From NCBI GenBank assembly GCA_007258455.2, contig VDFB02358134.1, forward strand, positions 214,815,565 to 214,879,564: a stretch of DNA of 64,000 nt, written 5' to 3'. This DNA comes from Sequoia sempervirens. Its lineage: Eukaryota; Streptophyta; Pinopsida; Cupressales; Cupressaceae. The position numbers and the translations under genes were made by a program. Below are positions 58,101 to 64,000 of the stretch, one piece after another (position 1 is the stretch's first letter; each line of letters begins with the position of its first letter). Under the pieces are notes generated by a model. That model searched no databases and was not told where the DNA came from. It saw nothing but the letters and a program-made list of their open reading frames with translations.

Positions 58101-59755
58101 GATAAGGTCTCCCCAAAGCAGGGCTATCTTCTCGACATATAAAATGGGCTCAATATGACTTCTCCAGCTCGTCGATGGGTCATATTGACTGTCTTGGGTC
58201 ACACCGATAGCCACTAGGAGATGAAATCACATCGGGGAGACACCAATGGTGTCTCACCGACATGCGATGTTCATAGGTCCACCTTTGACCACCTGAGGAG
58301 CTCACTTGGCAATATGCTCGACCAATCAGAAGGAGCCAAAAGAGTGACTCATTGGCCCAGTTTGACTAATTGACTGTTCTTGTGAAGGAAAGCTACAGAA
58401 TGCAAGTGATATGGATTCATTCCGAGATCAGAAAGTGATGGATTGGCTCTAGCGACGGTGTTTAGATCTGCAAGGAAGCCCGATGATGCTTCTGAGGATG
58501 GTCAACATACAGAGCAGTCCAAAACATGAAGGAAGCCGAAGAGAAGAAGCAACTATGACTCATATGGACAGCTGTAGTGACTACTATCAAAGTGGTAGAT
58601 CAACATTAATGGAGATATTTTGAGTATTCAAGGCGACCCCAACAGAGTTCGAAGGTGGACACGGAGACAGGAGAGTTAATGTTGCAGCTGCCAAAAAGAT
58701 ATAAAAAGGCTTCTCCTGGGGATAGAAATCCATCATCAGCATGGACAGTAGGGTTTGACATTGAATGTAGCTTTGACCCTCCTCAGAAAGATCTATGTGC
58801 TGACCCTCTTGCAGTCAAGAGATATTTTTGAAACCCTAACACGAGGGACAACACATTCTTTCGGTACATTCTGTATATAAGGCATTCTTGCCTCTTTGTA
58901 AAGGTTAGAACCTCTACAGTTAGAACTTTTAGAGAATTTCTAAGGTTAGACAGTTAGAGTTAGAACAGATGGTTAGAAGAAAATCTAGGAATTAGTAAGC
59001 TCATAGAAGGAGATAGAGTTTCCTCCTGATTCTTTGTAATAGGATTTTCTTCTATCTTCTTGGTTAGGATTTAGATTCATATTCAGAATAGACTAATGTA
59101 CCTTTCAATTTCCTTAGTGCAAATGGAAGCAAATTTGAAATCACAGATTATCTGTACACTAGTGATTGTGCCAGCTCTATAAATGTTGCTTATTTGTTTC
59201 ACCAACAGTAGAAGAAACCAGATTAAAATCCATTTCATGTTGTGTCTCAGAATGGTGTTTGTCCTGAGTTAGTCATTTGATTTGTGAAGTCTTCAGGGAA
59301 TGAAATTTTATTTTATGTTTTGTTTAAATAGATGAATTGCAATCTGCTATCAAATCATCACTAGGAATGAATACAACTGTGTGTTAATCACTAGTTAATC
59401 TTGTTCTTTAATTTTAGTTTATAGTTCCTTGAATCTAACAAGTCTGGTTAGTGTTGGATGAATTGTCATTCTTTTCTATTCCAAAACCCTGACCCATCTT
59501 TTTATGTTTCTCTAAAAACCCCAGTTAAATTAGGTTTTATTTCATGCTTGATCTTAGAACAATCTAGAAGCTCATTTCCAGTAGGCCCATTGACCATTAC
59601 TGTTACATTGACCAATTGAGCAACATCAACATAGTTGAGAACCAACTACATAGACCTTGGGAGCTAAGGTATCCATGTGATTATCTTTCTCTTTCTGAAG
59701 AAATAGAGTAGCAATATTTTGTTTGCATGTTGCTTTGCCAAAAGCACCGTCAATA
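55137..59755 (+). repeat. gypsy-2 middle LTR (4619 bp including a 990-bp insertion)
   Basis: Starts TGTTATGCC and ends CGTCAATA. After removing the TIR element and its duplication it is about 3625 bp, equal to the first LTR. Confidence 0.9.
56907..57896. mobile_element. 990-bp TIR DNA element, superfamily unassigned
   Basis: Terminal inverted repeats of 30 bp, 27 of 30 identical, begin GGGTGATCCCACAA and end GGTTTACAATTT. Flanks CTCA (56903-56906 and 57897-57900) are duplicated, and the first LTR has a single CTCA at the empty site (near 45472). The interior is AT-rich with no transposase, so it is non-autonomous. A 4-bp duplication does not fit hAT (8), Mutator (9), Mariner (TA) or CACTA/Harbinger (3), although one base could be coincidental. 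Confidence 0.88.
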
Positions 59756-60322
59756 GGAACTGGCGCTAGAAGGAGGGCCTAGAAGGGAAAACTGGATAAA
59801 GCTGGGTTTTCTTCTCCAAAAAGGTCCCATAGAGTTCTCTGATCAGCTGAAAATCCACCACCCTTGATAGAACTCAAGACCCCAACAAGGCACAAGAGTC
59901 ATAAGGCTGGCCCAACTATCATACCACCCTTGCCAGCTCCACTCACTCCACCAGGCTTTTCACCAATACCCTAGTGGGTACCCATCAATCCACCATGTCC
60001 ATCTCAATTGTCATCATAGCTGGTTTGACCCATACAACAGCTGGTTCAACCACCACCACCTCCACCAATGGCATTCTTTCAGAATAATCCCTCTCCACTA
60101 GGGACTATTCCTGGAGGTTTTCATGATATGCCCAAGAACCCTGAGAAATTTTTCCCCAAGTATATTCATGGTGAATTGAGAAGTGCTGGAGAGCACATAC
60201 AAGCTTTCAAGGATGCTTGTACTAGAGCTCAAATAGCTCACCATGATGTAGTTTGCAGGTTGTTCCCTTACTCCTTAGGGGACATGGCATACAATTGGTA
60301 CCTTAATCTTCCTCAGCGTTCT
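59756..60322 (+). pseudogene. gypsy-2 partial internal region (PBS and truncated gag)
   Basis: After the middle LTR the PBS (59761-59778) and leader repeat 47326 onward. Gag begins again at 60068 (MAFFQNNPSPLGTIPGGFHD) and runs to LNLPQRS. At GTTCT (60318-60322) it switches abruptly into LTR sequence. Confidence 0.9.
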
Positions 60323-60670
60323 TTAGTTTTAGTTTATAGTTCCTTGAAGCTAACAAATCTGGTTAGTGTTGGATGAATTTTCATTCTTTTCTGTTCCAAT
60401 ATCCTGACCCATCTATTTATGTTTCTTTAAAAACCCTAGTTAAATTAGGTTTTATTTCATGCTTGATCTTAGAACAATCCAGAAGCTCAACACCAGCAGG
60501 CCCCTTGAACATTACTGTTACATTGACCAATTGAGCAACATCAGCACAGTTGAGAACCAACTAATAGACCTTGGGAGCTAAGGTATCCATGTGATTATCT
60601 TTCTCTTTCAGGAGAAAACAGAGTAACAATATTCTGTTTGCATGTTGTTGTGCCAAAAGCACCATCAATG
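60318..60670 (+). repeat. gypsy-2 partial third LTR (353 bp)
   Basis: Aligns with 59403-59755 over the same length, but with more differences than the other two LTRs show. It ends CATCAATG, followed by the GGAAT target duplicate. Confidence 0.88.
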
Positions 60671-60675
60671 GGAAT

Positions 60676-60830
60676 CACCTTCCCGGGTCTTGCAGAACCC
60701 AAAGTGTAGGAGGATTTTTAAAGTCCCTGTCAGTTGGTGCAAGTCCTTCAAGCTTCCCTTGATTGGAATTAGAAATTCCATAGGTAGATTAGAAGACAAA
60801 CCTGGTTACAGTGTAAAAAACAAACCAACA
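60676..60830 (+). repeat. Element C 3' LTR, right part
   Basis: CACCTTCCCGGG onward matches 38082-38236 of the 5' LTR and ends ACCAACA. Confidence 0.88.
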
Positions 60831-60863
60831 AGATCCACTAGACTGATGCATCTCCTTATGCAT

Positions 60864-61470
60864 TTAGTTCAAGAAAGGAGAGGAAATAACCCCCAACTTC
60901 TCCTGGAGATACTCAAAAGTATCCTTAGGAAGAGCCTTAGTGAATATATCAACAATCTGATCCTTTGTAGGCACATATTCAAGCTTCACTTCATTGTACA
61001 CAACCTTCTCTCTTAGAAAGTGATATATGATTGGAATATGTTTTTTCTTTGAATGCATTATTGGGTTCTTTTCAAAATATTGATTGCACTTACATATTAT
61101 CATAGAAGATAGAGATAGGCTCATCATACACCACTATGATATACTTCAATATTTTCCTCATCCATAACACCTTTGTGCAACAAGATGTGGCTGCAATATA
61201 CTCAACCTCTATAGTAGATAAATAAATTGAATCTTGTTTCTTGCTTAGCCATGATACCAATCTACATCCAAGAAAGAATGCAGTGCCACCACTTGTACTT
61301 TTCCTTTCATCCACATAACCAACGCAATCTGCATCTGTGTAAGCACTCAAAGTGAAATTAATATCCTTTGGATACCACAAGCCATGATCTAGAGTGACCT
61401 TTAAATATCTGAATATCCTCTTTACTACTACAACATGTGATTCTATATGATCTTCTTGAAATCTAGCCAC
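60864..61470 (-). pseudogene. copia-2 RNase H
   Basis: Two overlapping minus-strand frames together give AYTDADCVGYVDERKSTSGG (near 61300), RLVSWLSKKQDSIYLSTIEV, then KHIPIIYHFLREKVV and DQIVDIFTKALPKDTFEYL at the end. This is the usual copia RNase H order. A frameshift lies near 61100. The two frames cover the whole domain. Confidence 0.9.
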
Positions 61471-62262
61471 AAAAAAAATTGCATGGATGATATCCTATCT
61501 AGTAGCAATTAGATATAGCAATCCACCAATAATTGATTTGTACTTTCTTTGATTAGCCTTAGGAGATTCATCATTCTTGCTCAGTTTGCAACCAATAACC
61601 ATAGGAGTATATACCAATTTATAGTCTTCCATTCCAAACTTCTTCAACATTTCTTTGACATACTTTGATTGTGAAATGAAGATTCCTAAATATCTATTTG
61701 ATTGATTATTAGCCCAAGGAATAAATTCATCTCCCTAAAGATAGATATCTCAAACTCCTTATGCATCTATTCTGCAAACTTCTTACACATAGTTTCAATA
61801 CCCCCAAAAATTATGTCAACAACATACACAACCACAATCAAGATTTGATCTTTTTCAACTTTAAAATAAAGATTACTATCTGTGGTACCTTTATTGAATC
61901 CTTACTATATCAGATACTTATCCAACCTTGCATACCAAGCTCTGGGAGCTTTCTTTAATCCATATAACTCCTTCTTCAATCTGCATATACCATATTTGGT
62001 TTGTCTGATAACTGAAATCCTTCCAGTTTTTCCATATATACTTCTTCTAACTCTCCATTCAAGAAAGACTTTACATCCATTTGATAAAATTTAATTCCTT
62101 ATATGTTGTAAAAGTTAGAAACATCTTGATAGCTTCCATTCTTGCCACCAGAGAAAGTGTCTCCTCAAAATCTATTCCTTTTACTTGTGAGTATCCCTTA
62201 CACATAAGTATTGCCTTGTTTCTTACAACTTCTCCATTCTCATTCAGTTTGTTTCTAAACAC
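61471..62262 (-). pseudogene. copia-2 reverse transcriptase (broken)
   Basis: The start at 62071-62262 reads NKLNENGEVVRNKAILMCKG then GIDFEETLSLVARMEAIKM, typical of copia RT. The middle is in shifting frames. The catalytic box near 61812-61828 reads Y-V-V-D where Y-V-D-D is expected, so the enzyme would be dead even without the frameshifts. Confidence 0.88.
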
Positions 62263-62680
62263 CCACTTAATTCCAATTATGTTTTTGTTTGCAGGTCTTG
62301 GGACAAGTTCCCAAGTCTGATTCTTCTCGATCTACAATAGTTCTTCTTCCATAGCCTTTATCTAATGTTTATCTTTGCATGCCTCAATAATTGTTTTGGG
62401 TTCAATTTCATAAAGTAAACAAAAATTTTTACCTCTTCTTCAAAAAATTTCCTTCTTGTAAATAAAGCTTTGCTTTTGTCTCCAATGATCTATTCTTCAA
62501 AATGTTTCCTTTGCACATACTTAGGGGTTCTAGGGGTCTTTTTTGGAGCTTCTTCATTTTCAATCTGCACTTCCTTATCCTTACCTTTTTATTTTTCTCT
62601 ACAATTAGGCTCATTTGATTCATATTCATCTATCACCATTGAGTTCTGAAAAATATTCATCAACCTTTACACTTGCACTC
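62263..62680 (-). other. copia-2 linker between integrase and RT
   Basis: A low-complexity charged linker on the minus strand, rich in Lys and Glu, in broken frames (for example 62429-62629). This part is usually variable in copia polyproteins. Confidence 0.5.
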
Positions 62681-63334
62681 TCAACAATCTTTTCGAAGTC
62701 TCTTGTTGTAGGACAAATAGATTTTTCTTTTAGATGAATATCCAAGGAAGATTCCTTTATCAAACCTTGCATCAAACTTTTCCAAGTTTTCTTCATCTCT
62801 TTTGATATAAAAATTGCTTCCAAACACTCTATAGTATTTGACAAATGAGATCCTTCCATACCATAACTCATAGGGAGTATTTGTGTTGTTTCCTTTTGCT
62901 TGAACTCTATTAAGTATATAAACAACAACATGAATTTCTTCTCTCCAGTAGACTTCTAGTAGGTTAGCTTCTTTCATCATAGTCCTTGCAGCTTCTTGAT
63001 CAGTCCTATTTTTCCTTTCAACCACTCCATTTTGTTACGTCCTAGGGGTAGAAAAGTGCCTCTTTATGCCATGGTTCTCACAAAATATGTTAAATTCAAT
63101 GGAGGTGAACTCTCCACCTCTTTTAGACCTCAAACACTTGACTTTCATGTCCATTTCATTCTCAACCATAACTTTAAATTCTTTGAAACTATCTAGGGCT
63201 TCAAATTTTTCTTTAAGAAAAGTAACCCATTTCATTCTAGAATAATCATTAATAAAAAGCATGAAATAACTGCCACCTTGAAGACTTATTGTTATTGTAG
63301 GACCACAAAGATCTGTATGAACCAATTCCAACAA
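62626..63334 (-). pseudogene. copia-2 integrase
   Basis: LVHTDLCGP holds the first Asp. MLFINDYSRMKWVTFLKEK follows. The second Asp position reads L-R-S-K-R-G-G-E-F, so Asp has become Lys. VVERKNRT holds the Glu. FGSNFYIKRDEE and KGIFLGYSSKRKIY are the C-terminal part. A stop separates 63035 from 63025. The catalytic triad is therefore incomplete. Confidence 0.9.
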
Positions 63335-63677
63335 CCCAGTAGTAGATTATTCTTTTCCTTTGAAACTTCTTCTTGTTTGCTTTCCAATCTATTAGTCCTT
63401 GCAAACAACATTAATAGGCTTTGTAATCTTTAGAAGATCTCTCACTACTTGAACTAAAATGATTCTTACCAAATTATCAAAATTAATGTACAACACATCC
63501 TCATGTTCCATTCTAGCTTTCATTAATCTGAGTCATGAAGCAATGGCCATCAACACCCTTAAGGTGATAAACATTTCCATCTATCCAAGGTCTTCTAGAA
63601 ACAATCACAGTTCCAAACCTTTTTCTGATCTCACATCCATCATCCTAAAACATAAAATTATATCCTTTGCTACACAT
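63335..63677 (-). pseudogene. copia-2 gag-pre-integrase region (decayed)
   Basis: This lies between protease and integrase, where copia elements carry the pre-integrase zinc domain. Only scattered fragments can be read, in several frames. Confidence 0.5.
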
Positions 63678-63974
63678 TTATCCAACACTCAAGAGCTTAT
63701 GCCTTAAACCCTTAACATAGTAAACATCATCAGTATTATTCTTGCCATAAAAACTGATTGAACCTATTCCACATATCTTAACACCTGAATCATCACCAAA
63801 TCTAAGAAGTCCTCTATCATATTTTTCAAGTTTAACAAGCTTACTCTTGTCCCCGATCATATGATTAAAGCATCCACTAATAATGATCCAATAGTCCTTA
63901 TTCTGTCTAGCATGAAAGGAAGATACCAAAGTACCTTCAGTCTTATCCTTTCTCTCCAGAGGGAATTCCTTCAC
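63678..63974 (-). pseudogene. copia-2 protease
   Basis: The minus-strand frame reads WIIISGCFNHMIGDKSKL, the copia protease start, in which D-S-G-C is expected. Here Asp has become Ile. VKICGIGSISF and DVYYVKGLRHKLLSVG follow, as usual before the pre-integrase region. Further gag coding lies beyond 64000. Confidence 0.88.
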
Positions 63975-64000
63975 ACATCTTTTAGAGTTAGCAGAAACAT

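Larger units (their letters stand above)
43696..60670 (+). mobile_element. gypsy-2, Ty3/gypsy element with a compound LTR structure
   Basis: Layout: LTR (43696-47325), complete internal region (47326-55136), LTR (55137-59755), partial internal region (59756-60322), partial LTR (60318-60670). The internal region has gag, protease, an extra RNase H, RT, a Ty3-type RNase H and integrase. Many stops make it inactive. It is the only gypsy in the window with recognisable RT and integrase. Confidence 0.9.
35932..60830 (+). mobile_element. Element C, gag-only LTR retrotransposon (with gypsy-2 nested inside)
   Basis: LTRs of about 2.3 kb flank a 3.3-kb internal region that encodes a gag-like domain fused to a long acidic tail and no pol. 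Its PBS-like sequence resembles those of Tat/Ogre-type gypsy elements. The 3' LTR is split at 43695/60671 by gypsy-2. Without that insertion the element is about 7.9 kb. Confidence 0.88.
60831..64000 (-). mobile_element. copia-2, internal region (runs off the right edge)
   Basis: Minus-strand Ty1/copia polyprotein in the order protease, integrase, RT, RNase H from high to low coordinates. Its 3' UTR and LTR are at 33820-35931 beyond element C. Frameshifts and mutated catalytic residues show it is inactive. Gag and the 5' LTR are beyond 64000. Confidence 0.92.

Overview
The window looks like part of a very large, repeat-dominated seed-plant nuclear genome. Multi-kilobase Ty3/gypsy LTRs, gag-only and gag-protease derivatives, insertions nested several deep and AT-rich spacers would suit a gymnosperm, but no species marker was seen. 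No intact host gene, rRNA, tRNA or CRISPR array was found. The only recognised host-gene trace is a decayed symplekin-like fragment.

Layout. (1) 1-15948: a decayed Ty1/copia element (copia-1, +) is split exactly in its RNase H by a gypsy element (gypsy-1, 1805-15367, perfect target duplication CTTAT). Gypsy-1 keeps gag, protease and the integrase tail but has lost RT, RNase H and the integrase core. (2) 15949-22835: spacer holding a 78-bp tandem duplication, an unidentified minus-strand pseudogene, a foldback repeat and the symplekin-like pseudogene. (3) 22836-33819: a minus-strand hAT transposase pseudogene, split by gypsy-3 (23944-32345, TSD GGATT/GGATC), which carries gag, protease and a proline/serine-rich tail but no pol. 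(4) 33820-64000: a minus-strand copia element (copia-2) inserted next to or within the hAT 5' part. It is split by element C (35932-60830), a gag-only element with a long acidic ORF. Element C's 3' LTR is in turn split by gypsy-2 (43696-60670), the only gypsy here with recognisable RT and integrase. A downstream LTR of gypsy-2 carries a 990-bp terminal-inverted-repeat element of unassigned superfamily (56907-57896). The order of insertion is hAT, copia-2, element C, gypsy-2, TIR element.

How the parts relate. Gypsy-1 and gypsy-2 are homologous in gag, protease and integrase tail, use the same primer-binding sequence, and both carry a tandem pair of 37-nt hairpins between pol and the 3' LTR. 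Stem bases of these hairpins change in compensating pairs between copies. This suggests a conserved cis-acting RNA or DNA signal kept by a pol-less derivative that an autonomous relative could mobilise. It is the strongest candidate for something undescribed. Others are an array of CTA(A/T)4TAG palindromes in the gypsy-1 LTR, an RNase H domain placed before RT in gypsy-2, and the acidic ORF of element C.
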